Shown here piece after piece: positions 17,724 through 29,884 of a DNA stretch of 64,000 nt; the first letter of the stretch is position 1, and each line of letters begins with the position of its first letter. The stretch spans positions 1,227,501 through 1,291,500 of the forward strand of contig JAXDDX010000011.1 in assembly GCA_034670405.1 (NCBI GenBank). Direction: 5' to 3'. Source of the stretch: Hoplostethus atlanticus (taxonomy: Eukaryota > Chordata > Actinopteri > Trachichthyiformes > Trachichthyidae). The position numbers and the translations under genes are program-made. The notes beneath the pieces were generated by a model. That model worked only from the letters and a program-made list of their open reading frames with translations. It had not been told where the DNA came from and made no database searches.

Positions 17724-20700
17724 TATAATTTACATCCGCTTGACACTATGGTGTAGCCTGTACTGTGAATCTATCCATAACTATTTCTGTCAGACAGTTT
17801 AGGTGGGTTTACCCTCCACTGCACCAGCAATTTCTTTCCAACAAGTGGGTTAGGAAATGTCCAACTGGTCTTGTGTTTTGGTAGAGGTGGGAGGGGCTCA
17901 GCAAAGTTTTTCATATAAACTGTGCGCGGTGCTGCGTACTATTAGCAGATCTGATAAGCATACGGACAGTCCATGCTCACCTCGAGAGCACTGACTTAGC
18001 CGTGGCGCAACGTTTTAATATCAGCGATATATACTAGCGGCATAACTCCGCTCACCTCAATGTGCTGCTTAAAGTTTTCACCTCCCTCGACTCGCTTGTC
18101 CTCTGTTGGATTGCTTTATTTTTAAGCCGCGGCGTACGACATGGGCAGCGTGGTTTTATAGCTGCGCTGTCGGGCTTTTCATATGGCCGGAGCTTGCTGC
18201 AAATGTCCGGTCTCTCTGTCGATGTTTAAGCGCTCTCTCTCGGTCACCCCGCGGAGCCCCGGGTCCGCTCCTCGGTGCGTTGTGCTGGGCGGAAGGCTGG
18301 GCGAGCGGGGCCTGCAGGAGGGCTGCTGGGCCGCCCGACCCTCCAGCGCTCTCCGGTCCGCAGGCTCCTACCGACACCCTGCTTTTTTCTGTTTCTCTTG
18401 CCAGGAGTCCATGAGTGAAAGCTTGCGGACTTGCTACCTCTATTTAAATCAAACCAGCCGGAGTTTTGCAGCTGTCATTCAAGCACTAGACGGAGAGTTA
18501 AGGTAAGCTTTAACCTGGCAGGCTTCCAGATGGGGGGCGGTGTCTGTCTGCAGGCGTGTTATCTGATGCGGAAAACAAACAGTCAGAACACACTCCCACA
18601 CTTTGTCATGTCAATGAATCCTTAAACGTTTATGTGTTAAGCCTCAGACCCCAATATGGTAAGAGTTTGTCCTGGGAACACACATCTGATGAGATTTCCA
18701 GTTAATTCAAGTTAATCATAAGGCAGCATGCCGTAATAATATGAAAATAGATGCTTTTTACAATAAAAAAAATGAAAATTGAGTACCACTTAAATAATTT
18801 AGTTTTTTTTTTTTTTAAATAAAGGAAAACAGAGTAAGATACATACAAGAATAAGTTAAGATTACGATAATGCAATATCATACGAGTTGTGACAGAATCA
18901 TCATATTAGTTGGTACAAACAGCATGTAGTCTAATACTGCAGGGTGAGATTTGGTACAGAATTGATCCTGTAGGGGAGATAGCAGTGGAGAGGTGAAGGT
19001 CTGCTGTTCTGTTCTGTCATTAGGCTAACTTATAATATAATAATAAAACAATAATATCATTTAACTGTTTCTTACTTTACTTGGGGACCACCGGGAGGCC
19101 TCTCAAGCACCCCCGAGGGTCCCTGCCTCCCACTATGGAAACCGCTGAGTTAGAACATGAAGTAATATGTCATCACTTTCTACTCTTAAAATGAAATTAA
19201 ATGTAAAATGAAATGCCCTAGAACTCGTTTTCCCCCTTTGCTACAATCTGAGGTCAAATTGACTTTGATGTTTAAAACACAGCTTTGGTCACAGTATTGT
19301 CAAGGACTGACCCCCTGACCATCTCATGAAGAAATGACCTAGTATGAAGAATGGATTAGAATTTGCACTCTTCTGATGCAGGCTTAGGTTCCACGTGTCA
19401 GTGCATCTGTAAAATACTGCTACAGTAAGAGACCAGTAACACATGACTTGATGCCAGAATGGTTTTCCTGATGACCTGGGACTGACCTGGAGCAGGAATT
19501 CAAAGGAAACCGCTTATATTCCAGATAGGGGCATCTACTGCTTCAGTCTATTTTAAGCCCACCGTTCAGTTCAGAGATGTCAGTACCAAAATGACAGCTG
19601 TTTGTAAAGACATATCTTGTGGTGTGTGTGTGTGTGTGTAGACACTTTGTATGTCTGCGGTCAAAGGGTATCTACATATAGGCTAACTTGACCTGCCATG
19701 TGCTTGATATGGTTGATATTTTTGACATTTTGTATGATGATATGAATGATAAGGCAACTTCACATTCAACATTCAACATCTAGACTTTTGGATGTCTACC
19801 TGCTAGATATTGTAACTGTATTTATGATGTTACGTTACATTTATATCAAAACACCCAAAATAAAAAAAAAGTTATTGTACATGATTGAAGTGCCCTTGAA
19901 TCAATCAACCATTTTATATCTCACACTAATGCCACATCACTTTTAATTCAGAATTGACTTAATTAATTAATTGGCTTCTATAAACATTTGCAACATTAAA
20001 GGCACGGTACAAAAATAAGCTTATGACAGTCATTCCCCATCTCCTCCATCCAGACATGCAGTCTGCATCTTTTACCTGGTGCTGCGGGCGCTGGACACGG
20101 TGGAGGACGACATGAGCATCCCCCTGGAGAAGAAGGTGCCCATGCTGAACGATTTCCACACCTACCTGTACCAGGCTGAGTGGTGCTTCACCGAGAGCCA
20201 GGAGAAAGACCGGCAGGTTCTGGAGGATTTCCCCACGGTCAGTAGAGACTTCACTGACTGGTGCCATATAGGTTTTGTTTATTTAATAATCAGTTACATG
20301 GCGTTCTCCAGACTAACCTGTTAAATTTCACCTGTAGTCCCTTTACAATGACAGAAAAATGTACAGAAAAAAACAGCGGTGTTGAGTTTAATTTCCTTGT
20401 TCATTTACACTAATGTTCATGGTGAAATGACAAATGCTTTTACTCTGAAGAGCTTTTTTGCCCATTTACATTTACATTATAGGCTGCAATAGATCCTGCA
20501 ACTGTTGTCTTCACTTCTCCCTCCTTTTTAATCCAGATATCCTTGGAATTCAGAAACCTTGGTCAGGAATACAGGGACGTCATCTCGGATATCTGCCACC
20601 GCATGGGAACGGGAATGGCTGAATTCCTGGAGAAAAAAGTGGGCTCCATGAAGGAGTGGGACCAGGTGAATGTTCCCCTGGTGTTACCATGCTTGCACAA

Positions 20701-23700
20701 GGAAACATTAGAGACATAATGACATATTTTCAGTCATAAGGGTTCATCAGGCCTCACAACACTTTAAGCCCTTAACACAGATATGTCTCTATACTGCATG
20801 AAACACCCCTGTCTCGTACAGTCACTGTGTACCGGACCTACAATCATAAGCCAGGGTTTTCGATATTTTCCTGTGGCGTACTCTGACTGTGCGTGCTGAT
20901 GCGATGTTTTTTTCTTTGCAGTACTGCCATTATGTGGCAGGGCTGGTGGGCATTGGCCTGTCTCAGCTGTTTTCTGCGTCCCAGCTGGAGGACCCCGAGG
21001 TGGGCCGGGACACCGAGCTGGCCAACTCGATGGGCCTGTTCCTCCAGAAGACCAACATCATCCGAGACTATCTGGAGGACACGCAGCAGGGACGTGCCTT
21101 CTGGCCACAAGAGGTAGTAGTAGGCTCAGGAACTCAGTCTTTTGTCCTAGTATGTGGGAACTTCCCTCAGCTACGCAGTATGACAATAACAAGAAAATAC
21201 TCCTGAATACTGTGTGTGTTTTACATCATGAATTCTAAATGTACGCCATGAAATGTGTGCGCCTCTTGTTGTTTGTAATGGTCGTTGTTTGCTTCATGGA
21301 GCTCATCGTTCATACTTTACCCAGCTTCTTCATTTACCATTACATCACTGTTGATGAGTGGAAATTAGGGGTGGAACGGTTCACAAAATTCGCGGTTCGG
21401 TTCATATCACGGTTTTGGGGTCACGGTTTTCGGTTCGGTTCGGTATGTTTTTGGTACAGCAGGAAGGGGTCATTGCCAAAAAAGAGAGAGCTACCCGAAG
21501 TCGAAAAAAGAATTAATGCGACAGCATAATATCATATAACCACCCAACGGATTACACTGCAGCCATAGCAGCCCATTTCGCGACTGCCGGCTAAGGCGAT
21601 CTCGCGGGCAATTCCAAAACTTTTTGTACCTATTTTGGGGTATAAATGACGAATATGTCCACAGAAGCGCTTTAGCACCGCTTCAGAAATGATCGCCGTC
21701 CATGCTAATACGCCTGAAAACGTATATCACGTAACCATCCACCTACACTGGGCATGCGCGTGCCGGTGTAAACAGGAAGCAGATTGTCTGCTCTGCTGTT
21801 GCTTAAGAGCAGGTCCTGACAGTTGAGTAGAATTTTTTTGCTCAATGCAGTTCACTCATATGAGCTGACAGAAATACACTGTAGGAATCGTTAAGGAGAT
21901 TCGTCCGTCACCCATACACCCCCCCCCACACAAAAAAAAATCTTTGGATCTGGATGAATCACACAAGTCACCCAAATTGATGTGAAAAACATTCGCCGTA
22001 AAGCGAACCCAATAACTTTATTTGAAGGTTTTTTCTGCGCATGCCTTTTTGACTGAAACCTGTGAAGCTATTCCCCGTTTCTAGTGTGACAATAAATAGA
22101 AACTGTAGCCTAACTCTACATGAAAAAAGCACACAGTAGGCCTCATAGCCTATTTCAAATGAACCGAACAATACACACATGCCCCGAACCGTGACTAGCG
22201 AACCGAACGGTTCGGATTTTTTACTTGAACCGTTCCATCCCTAGTGGAAATACTTACACCGACGTTCAACTGGTATTATGTGTGTCGGCATTTGGATAAT
22301 AAAGGTTGTGTTAACTGTTATGTAAAGTTGCGTGCAAATGCCGTGTCTCCTCTGTCCCTGTGTAGGCGTGGAGCCAGTTTGCAGGCCGCCTGGAGGACCT
22401 GGCTCAGCCCGAGAAGCTGGAATCGGCCCTGTCCTGTCTCAACCTGCTGGTGACCGATGCTCTGCGCCACGTCCCGGATGTTATCGCCTACCTGGCCCGC
22501 CTTCGCAACCAGAGCGTCTTCAATTTCTGTGCCATTCCACAGGTATAAACAATCATAGGCCACTTATTCCTAAGATGTAACGTCAATCACCGTAGAAGAG
22601 CAACTTTCATTTCAATATCGATGTGGTTCTTTCACACAGTTTGTCAGTCGCTAGCAGTCCCCTTTGAGTGTTTGTCTGATGACCCCATTTTCACCATTTC
22701 AAGTGGCCAATCATACTGTCAGCTTTTGATATTCCTCCAGTTCTGTTTCTGATTACTACAGTTCAATGTTCACAGGACTGAGAGGACTGACACAATAGAC
22801 ATTACAAGGATTGATACTTTTCAGTCTTAGTTCTATAAAAATAATGTCGTGCCTTCTCATTCTGTTCATAGTTTACAGCTTTGCCAAGACAGGCAGCGTT
22901 TATTCACTATCTTTTATTCACCCTGTCCACTTGGCTGGTGACCTGACTGTGTGTTATTCCTCTGTTGACCAGGTGATGGCAGTAGCTACCCTGTCAGCGT
23001 GTTACAACAACCCCATGGTGTTCCAGAGAGTCGTGAAGATCAGAAAGGGGCAGGCTGTCACGCTCATGATGGAAGCCACCAATATGAGAGCTGTGCAGAC
23101 CATTATCACCCAGTATAGCCAGGAGGTAAGTGTGTGTGTGTGTGTGTGTTTGTGGCTGCCTGAATGTCTGTCCTACTTCCATCAACGTTTCTGAAGGCTG
23201 GAGACACTCTAGAAGATTTGACCAATTTTGAAAATACAAGGCTAGCAACTTACATTCATTGTAGGACAGGGGTTCCCAAAGTTTTTAATTATTATGATCA
23301 ATATAAATGTTTAATATAACACTGGCTATTGATGGTCTCTGCTCTAGTTAGTCTCTGATCCCCACGCTACAGACTCGTAAATATCAAGGGCTCCTCCAAG
23401 GTGATGAATCAAAAAGAAACAGAATGAAAAAAATCCAGCTACTCTTATGGAACAATATGACACAGCTTTAATTATTAAGTACCAATGTGTTTCGGCTGCA
23501 GTAGCCTTCGTCAGGCTCGTAAATATCAATATCAAGTGTTCCACTAGTTCCTCTAAATATCCTCTAGTGTTTCCCCAGCCTAACACAGTCTCTCTCTCTC
23601 TCCACAGATGCTACAGAAGGTCTCCCTCACAGACCCATCCCGGGACAAGACGCTGCACATCCTGGCACTTATCAGAGAGAAGTCCTCCCTTTCACAGTCC

Positions 23701-23835
23701 ACCCTGCCCTCCAGGACCCACCACCTCTCCCCCATGTACCTGTCTGCAGCCATGCTCCTCGCCGCACTCAGCTGGCAGTACCTCAGCACTACCGCAGCAC
23801 AAGCACAGGGCACCAGCGACATGCAGGGTCACTGA
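16236..23835 (+). CDS. fdft1: Squalene synthase (farnesyl-diphosphate farnesyltransferase 1)
   Basis: Joins two farnesyl diphosphates into squalene via presqualene diphosphate, using NADPH; the first committed step to sterols, at the ER membrane. Exons: 16236-16334, 18405-18502, 20054-20237, 20537-20665, 20922-21113, 22366-22542, 22973-23125, 23608-23835. All are GT-AG, phases close, and the product is 419 residues (human 417). The first Asp-rich Mg-binding motif DTVED is at 80-84 and the second, DYLED, at 219-223, at the same positions as in human. The [20 protein letters not shown] block is intact. The C-terminal hydrophobic segment [15 protein letters not shown] is the ER anchor. The start [17 protein letters not shown] matches the vertebrate N-terminus. 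It lies downstream of gata4 as in mammals. No defect seen. Confidence 0.97.
17662..17730. repeat. (AT)n microsatellite in fdft1 intron 1
   Basis: Nearly pure AT dinucleotides flanked by AT-rich sequence, able to form a cruciform. Confidence 0.9.
18106..18404 (+). promoter_or_regulatory. CpG-rich segment, possible alternative fdft1 first exon
   Basis: A GC- and CpG-rich block directly abuts the acceptor of fdft1 exon 2. An ATG at 18183 opens a frame that runs without a stop across that acceptor and into exon 2 in the correct frame, giving a 74-residue Arg-rich N-terminal extension in place of the exon 1 product. A second promoter in intron 1 could therefore give a longer isoform. Open frame may also be chance, since GC-rich DNA has few stops. 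Confidence 0.35.
21366..22243. mobile_element. Non-autonomous hAT transposon in fdft1 intron 5
   Basis: Terminal inverted repeats: TAGGGGTGGAACGGTTCA at the left and its complement at the right with one mismatch (18 bp). The element is flanked on both sides by an exact 8-bp target duplication GTGGAAAT at 21358-21365 and 22244-22251. Eight-base duplication plus this terminus is the hAT signature. The 878-bp body has subterminal CGGTTCGG repeats and no transposase frame, so it moved with help from another element. Confidence 0.9.
23267..23560. repeat. Transposon fragments in fdft1 intron 7
   Basis: At 23267-23286 there is CAGGGGTTCCCAAAGTTTTT, which resembles a Charlie-type hAT terminus. Further on, GTGTTTCGGCTGCAGTAGCC is a motif seen in dispersed fish repeats, and it is flanked by direct repeats of CTCGTAAATATCAA near 23373 and 23516. 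Boundaries are not clear; the call rests on remembered motifs. Confidence 0.4.
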
Positions 23836-24930
23836 GCCCCTACGCTCACCCTTCTCACCCTCACTCTTCCTGGGGCACACAGACTGGCAAAGCCCCTTTA
23901 CCCCTCACCACTCTGGAGGTCTGGTTCTCCTCTGATGGGGGGCATCTGAAGCACTTTGCCCCTGTTTCAGCCCTCTTTGTTGTGGGCTGTGCAGGCCTAG
24001 ACTATGGGGCTACTGGTAGCAGGCTGGTGTTATTAGTTGTTTGATAGTGGTTTGCAGTAGTTCATCTTGCATCTGGATAAACTATTGACACACATTGTTG
24101 TGTGGTTATAACCTACAGGATATACAGGATATACGGCACATTGCACCAATTCAGGGCGTTTTGTTGTTTGATGTTGATGTTTGTTATGTTGATGTTGATT
24201 TTGTCTTCCTTGTCTGTTTGATTTGTTCTAAACATTTTGACCCATTGTTTAAATTGACTGAAATCAATCGGGATATTATCAATATTTGGAGAAACTGAAA
24301 TTGTTATTTACAGATTCTCAGTTAAAGTATGCTGGGTGGGCTATAATTAAAAAAATTAATAAAATCCAAACATTTTAAACAAAGTTTGAAAACATTTAAA
24401 GAACATTTAAAGACATTGAGGAATACAGTCACCAAACTACTTTCAGTCATTTTCTTTCACGGCTTAGTTTCCTCATTTTTCCAAGTCAAAACCTTTTCCA
24501 GACTGTTCTACTTGTGTGTTTCCATTTAAGATTGAAGAGCTGTTGCGACTCAAACAGCAGTTACACTATATGTTGGCATACATTATGTGGACCGCATCCA
24601 CTACAGTAGAACCATGTTTCCTGTCTTTGTTTCCCTTTCTGTTTGAAAGGAAAAGCAAAGGAGCACAGAAGACAGTTTTGTTTGTCTAGGACTTTTAAAA
24701 TCAAGTGTATTGAAAAAAATGTAATTTCTCTTAAACATTTGATATCAGAAAGAAATTGAGCATATTGAGACTGCTAGCTAAGTGTCCTTAACACAGCTTT
24801 GGTGAGTAGAAAGGCTAGCACAGAGTAACCTTGTACACAACCAAAGGAGAGCTACTACAAACATTGCTATGTAATGTGATATTTTGATTTGTACATAATT
24901 GAACAAGTAATAAAGAGGTGAAATGATCTA
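23836..24930 (+). other. fdft1: fdft1 3' UTR
   Basis: About 1.1 kb after the stop codon with no other gene, ending near AATAAA at 24909-24914. Confidence 0.6.
24909..24914 (+). terminator. Polyadenylation signal, fdft1
   Basis: AATAAA followed by GT-rich sequence, including the long GT run at about 25096-25124. Confidence 0.6.
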
Positions 24931-25093
24931 AAGCGTTGTGAAAGTTGATTCGCACTTCATCTGCGTTTTGGTTGATTTTATAGATTCCCGGCTGTAAAAT
25001 CATGTTGCGTATTTTATGGTACAGCTGCAGTTGAGTCAAGGCCATATTTCAAGGTTCATGTAACGTGCTGTGCTGTGTCCTTTTTGTTTTTTG

Positions 25094-25095
<2 letters not shown>

Positions 25096-25124
<29 letters not shown>
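25096..25124. repeat. (GT)n microsatellite
   Basis: GT run between fdft1 and ctsb. Confidence 0.9.
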
Positions 25125-25125
<1 letters not shown>

Positions 25126-25339
25126 TGGTGGTGGTTTTTAAATGGACACATTAAGAAGACCAGAGTTTCAGTACGCAAAAGGTAAAATTACATACTTTCT
25201 TGCCAGGTCAACCTTAAGAAAGCCTGTCAACCTTTGGAAAGACACTTGGTTTGTCATGTGAGATTCATGCTGATGATGCACGGTACAGCCATGTGATGCC
25301 ATAACTTGTGGCTTGTAAAAAGGACAACAAAATCAGAGG

Positions 25340-25421
25340 CTTGAAGAGAGCTGGTGTTTTGTTCAGTGTGAGAGAAGAATCCCTCTGAACAGGAACGCCG
25401 TCCATCCAAACAGCAACACAG
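25340..25421 (+). other. ctsb: Candidate 5' non-coding exon of ctsb
   Basis: Sequence ending CAACACAG followed by the donor GTAAAAG at 25422. The coding exon of ctsb starts at an acceptor at 26262, only 12 bases before its ATG, so at least one upstream leader exon is expected. The 5' limit is a guess. Confidence 0.45.
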
Positions 25422-26262
25422 GTAAAAGTTCAGGTTTAGATTTGGCCCGTTATTTCTTTCTTGTTGAAAGTTTCTGTGTTAATAAGATTTGTCTTTATGT
25501 TGGTATTTTGATAATGACAGAAGAGTTAAATGTTATGTTGTATGAGTGCATTAGCATTTTGACAGTAAACCATACTAACATATATACTTCAACTAAAGCT
25601 AAACTCATAATTGTTTTTATTACTAAATTGATTTGGTTACTTGATCACCATCTTACTAATTCTACCCGAGAAGTTGCCATCATTTTCAATAGGTGTCAAT
25701 AGGACAACTGGATCAAAATAGATCTCTTATTTTCACTGAAAAGTAGAGACAATTGGCAACCAATTTCAATTACTACAAAATGTATATAAACATACATTTT
25801 CCAACAACTTACAAATGACGTCAGGATCACATTAACTACTAAGTTCAAGGTGCATATCTCCCCTCCACTGAGTTCTACTAGACTAAATATGAAACAGACG
25901 CAGCTCTGTCCAACCTCAAAGTCTATTATCGCTGAGGAGTTCACTTAGCTTATGTTTTTAACTGGATTTACTTATCACAGCTTTTTTCATTTGTATTTTA
26001 CTTATTACATTAGGTTAAATACGCTTATGAGAAAGAAGTAGAACGGTAAATGCATCCAGCAACACACAAGTAAACTGGGGTAAAAATCGATTCAAATGTT
26101 TGAGAACAAGAATCCTGTGTGATTAAAACAGGAACCCTGAGGCAAATTAAGAGTTGCCCAAAAAGTTGCCCGTGGGATGATAATTAATATAGTTGCTCAT
26201 AATGGCTCATATGTCTACCTCTTGTAGCAGTGACTGACACGTTGCTCTCTTAAAAGTTACAG
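25422..26262 (+). other. Probable ctsb leader intron
   Basis: No gene, repeat or motif stands out in this AT-rich stretch between the candidate leader exon and the first coding exon. Confidence 0.4.
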
Positions 26263-26274
26263 AACGTTTGCAGG

Positions 26275-29200
26275 ATGTGTCGCCTGGTCCTCTGTGTACT
26301 CTTGGCCTTGTCCGTCACCTGGGCTCGGCCACACCTCCCCCTCCTCTCCTCAGAGATGGTTGACTTCATTAACAAGGCCAACACCACCTGGACGGTGCGA
26401 CCTGTTATCAACTTTATAACCCATTATAACATTTAGGGTATTTATGGTATGTCTTGCGGACATGAGGAGTGATTTCTCTCCTCCTTCCTAATCGCTTGTT
26501 TCATTAACTCTACCAACTCCTGCTCCAGGCCGGGCACAACTTCCGTAATGTTGATATCAGCTATGTGAAGGGACTGTGCGGCACCTTACTGAATGGACCC
26601 AGGCTGCCAGAGGTGTAAGTTTAATCTACAGTACAGTGCATATGTGTGGGGATGTGGGCCTGTACAGTATGACGGAGTCACCCAAACAGGTGACAGTCAA
26701 CAGGTTGATGTTACCTCAGATGATCAGATGGTCCTGTCCTGTCCAGGGTACATGCTGTTGAAGATGTAAGGCTTCCAGACAGCTTTGACCCACGGCAACA
26801 GTGGCCCAACTGTCCCACTATCCAACAGATCAGAGACCAGGGTTCCTGCGGTTCCTGCTGGGTAAGACAGACCTGAAACAATGGAATAGAATAGAATAGA
26901 ATAGAAACACTGTTCTCTCATTGGGGGGGTGTAAAGGTGAAATGTAGTTAAAGGGGCTGATTTGAGGAAGAAAGAATGGACAAGTCAAGTGAATGTAAGA
27001 CTTATATCTTATCTGCCAACATTGTTTTCCCATAGGCCTTTGGGGCAGTCGAGGCGATATCCGACAGATTATGTATCCAGAGCAATGGCAAGGTCTCTGT
27101 GGAGATCTCCGCTGAAGATCTACTGTCTTGCTGTGATGAATGTGGCATGGGGTGAGTATGAGCGTGAATGAGTGTATGTATGTTTCTTATTACTGACCAC
27201 TTCAGGCACATTGAATAAACGTAATACTGGTGGGTACATGCAGCGTATACGGGTCTGTGTTCGCAGGTGTTTTGGTGGCTATCCCTTCACTGCCTGGGAA
27301 TTCTGGGCAAAGAATGGACTGGTGACAGGAGGGCTGTATGACTCCAAAATAGGTATGCTCATCATAAAGCTATAGGGTTCACTTTATAACACCTCTCAGC
27401 AGGTATTTGAAAATACACACTGCACTGACTGTGTCTGGCCTGTTTTTGGCCTTACCCAATATGTGACAAGAGGATTGGTGTTAAAATTGTCTTTGTGTCT
27501 CCGGTTGATAGCTCTGTCTGGTGCACATGCTAACGCTTTAGCATAAACTATGTTAAGAAATCGCAGGCAGCTAGCATTATCCTAGAAGTGAGAAAATAAC
27601 AACTTGCCGCAGCTCTGAGGCTGGATGGTTAGTTCATTTTAATGGCATATGTCTAAACCTGCCGGGCTTATTTAGGGGATTGGTAAAAAAGACAGAAGAT
27701 TTGGCACTTTGAATGAAATTTGAATGTAATAAAGTTATGTGCCAGCAATCTACTGGAGACACAGATGATTTTGGTGCCAATCCTTAAACTGATGGTGGTT
27801 GTGTGTGTGTGTGTGTGCGTGATAGGCTGCCAGCCCTACACCATCCCTCCCTGTGAGCATCATGTGAATGGAACTCGTCCTCCCTGTCACGGCGAATCGG
27901 AGACTCCTAAGTGTAAGCAGCAGTGCATCGATGGATACTCCCCATCCTATCAGAAAGACAAACACTTCGGTATGCTGTCTCTCTTGTGTGTCCTACTATG
28001 GAAAAACAGTAAACTGTCCAAAATGGTTCAGTCTGTCAGTACAAGTCAATTAATCAGTCATCAAACTATTGTATTGATGTTGGTAGTGCTGTCTTCTATG
28101 TGTCCCTCTTCAGGTAAACGTGCATACAACGTTCCCTCAGAACAGGAGCAGATCATGACTGAGCTGTACAAGAACGGCCCGGTGGAGGCAGCTTTCTCTG
28201 TCTATGCAGATTTTCTGCAATACAAGACTGGTGAGGCTGGTTTTACTTCATTGTCACATATACTGACAGACAGAATATAGTATGTAGCGTGCACACATGC
28301 TCCACCTTACTACACATAGGAACAAAGGAATAGCAAGCTTGTGAATTGTACATTAAAGGGTAAAGCGTACAAAAGGTTTTGGAATTGCTCCGGTAGATCG
28401 CCTCAGTCGGCAGTCGCGAAACAGGCTGCTATGGCTGCAACGTAATCCGCAGGGGCAAGTGCGCCGATCAAAGTACGTCCACTAAAAGTGCTTGTTTTTG
28501 CCACTGACAGGCTCAGATTATTATTGGAAGTGTCTGACAACATTACGGAAAGGATCCCTACAGAGATAGACCTTTATTTAACCAGAAACCTTTGTTTAAC
28601 CTCTTCATGCAACAACTCACCTCATCTTTCAGATTTCAGAGCGAGACTTCTCCTTGAGCAAGACTTTAGTTTTCTGGTTAAATAAAGGTCTATCTCTAGG
28701 GATCCTTTCCGTAATGACACTTCGAATCGCGTGCACTTGCCCCAGGTTTAAAAATACCCCGTATTTTAAGAATTCAAATGTACATCACATCACTGTTTGC
28801 ATAGGAACTGGCAAGCCTCCACTCATTTGAATTAGATCGGTGTTGTGACTGTGAGGACTCATTCAGTTTCGCTAATTCAAATAAACTTTTGACTAAACTA
28901 CATTTATTTGCAAAAACACAAAATCATGAAAACTGAATAACATGGGACCTTCAATGGTGAATGTTCTTATAGGTGTGTACCAGCATGTGACAGGGGAAAT
29001 GCTGGGGGGCCACGCGATTAAGTTCCTGGGCTGGGGGGAGGAGAACGGGACACCCTACTGGCTGGCCGCCAACTCCTGGAACACTGACTGGGGAGACAAA
29101 GGTACACCTCACCCAGGGGCTGGGATGGGACAGCTTGTCTCTGATCGGTCACATAGCCTGTCAAGTACAAAATGTGCCGAGTAGTATTTTCAAATAAAGA

Positions 29201-29429
29201 CATTTAGTACAATGCAACGAGTGCCTGAAAGTCTACACAATTGCAGTTAAGTATTTAAACATGAAATGGACAAAAGTCTGAAAGGCTGTGGCTTTGTATC
29301 AGAGGTAAAAAATGTGTCTTTAAATCATATTGTGGTGCATTTTCTTGTTAAGGGTTCTTCAAGATCAAGCGTGGAAGTGATGAATGCGGTATTGAATCGG
29401 GAGTGGTTGCAGGGATCCCCCTCAACTAG
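26275..29429 (+). CDS. ctsb: Cathepsin B, lysosomal cysteine protease
   Basis: Papain-family endopeptidase and dipeptidyl carboxypeptidase of lysosomes. Coding exons: 26275-26394, 26529-26614, 26747-26861, 27036-27151, 27267-27352, 27826-27969, 28114-28230, 28973-29101, 29353-29429. All are GT-AG and phases close at 329 residues (human 339). Signal peptide 1-17 ends SVTWA, and the short propeptide includes NTTWTAGHNF. The catalytic Cys106 lies in [11 protein letters not shown], His275 in GGHAI and Asn295 in ANSW. The occluding-loop pair His186-His187 in PPCEHHVNG explains exopeptidase action. The C-terminus is short, ending GIPLN. It directly follows fdft1, as in mammals. No defect seen; intron 8 carries an inverted-repeat element. 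Confidence 0.97.
28365..28750. mobile_element. Foldback/MITE-like inverted repeat in ctsb intron 7 of the coding set
   Basis: Arms 28541-28588 and 28671-28716 are near-perfect inverted copies (about 46 bp). A second outer pair around GGGGCAAGTGC (near 28453 and 28732) lengthens the hairpin. The left shoulder, 28370-28445, is a reverse-complement relative of about 80 bases inside the fdft1 hAT element near 21545-21625, with shared words such as GGCAGTCGCGAAA. It is probably a transposon-derived insertion; the class and exact ends are not resolved. Confidence 0.7.
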
Positions 29430-29601
29430 ACGAGACAAAGAATGCAGACAATCTTCAAATCAAGTCAATCAAGGCATTTTAAAAGGAAGATCACATTCTT
29501 TTTAGAAAATGTGTTGATTATTTACATTTAAGGGTAAATATCGATTGATTTCAGATCATAGACAGCTAAGACAAGGATGTGCTTGCTTGATTTTTGTTCT
29601 G

Positions 29602-29607
29602 AATAAA
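29602..29607 (+). terminator. Polyadenylation signal, ctsb
   Basis: AATAAA about 170 bases after the ctsb stop codon, giving a short 3' UTR. Confidence 0.7.
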
Positions 29608-29884
29608 GCTTTATGTTCAGCTCTTGGCTTTTGATTTTCAGTGAAATGTATTATTTGATACTGATGTTTTGTCTTTGACAATTAACGTAATACATATATA
29701 TATATATTATATATATTGGAAAGGAAAGATTAAAGTAAATCAGTATAGTTGTGCTTTGAGGGAGAGTTACCTGAAATGATACTTCATGTGATCATGTGAC
29801 TTTTCGAGTGAGACCATATATGAAACTTCAGTTTAGATGCTTTAGTGTCATCGTGAATATGGACTTGTTGTCACTCAGTGTAGA

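Noticed and set aside
23447-23935. 162-residue plus-strand frame over the last fdft1 exon
   Set aside because: Wrong frame; the real exon 23608-23835 encodes the squalene synthase C-terminus with its membrane anchor.
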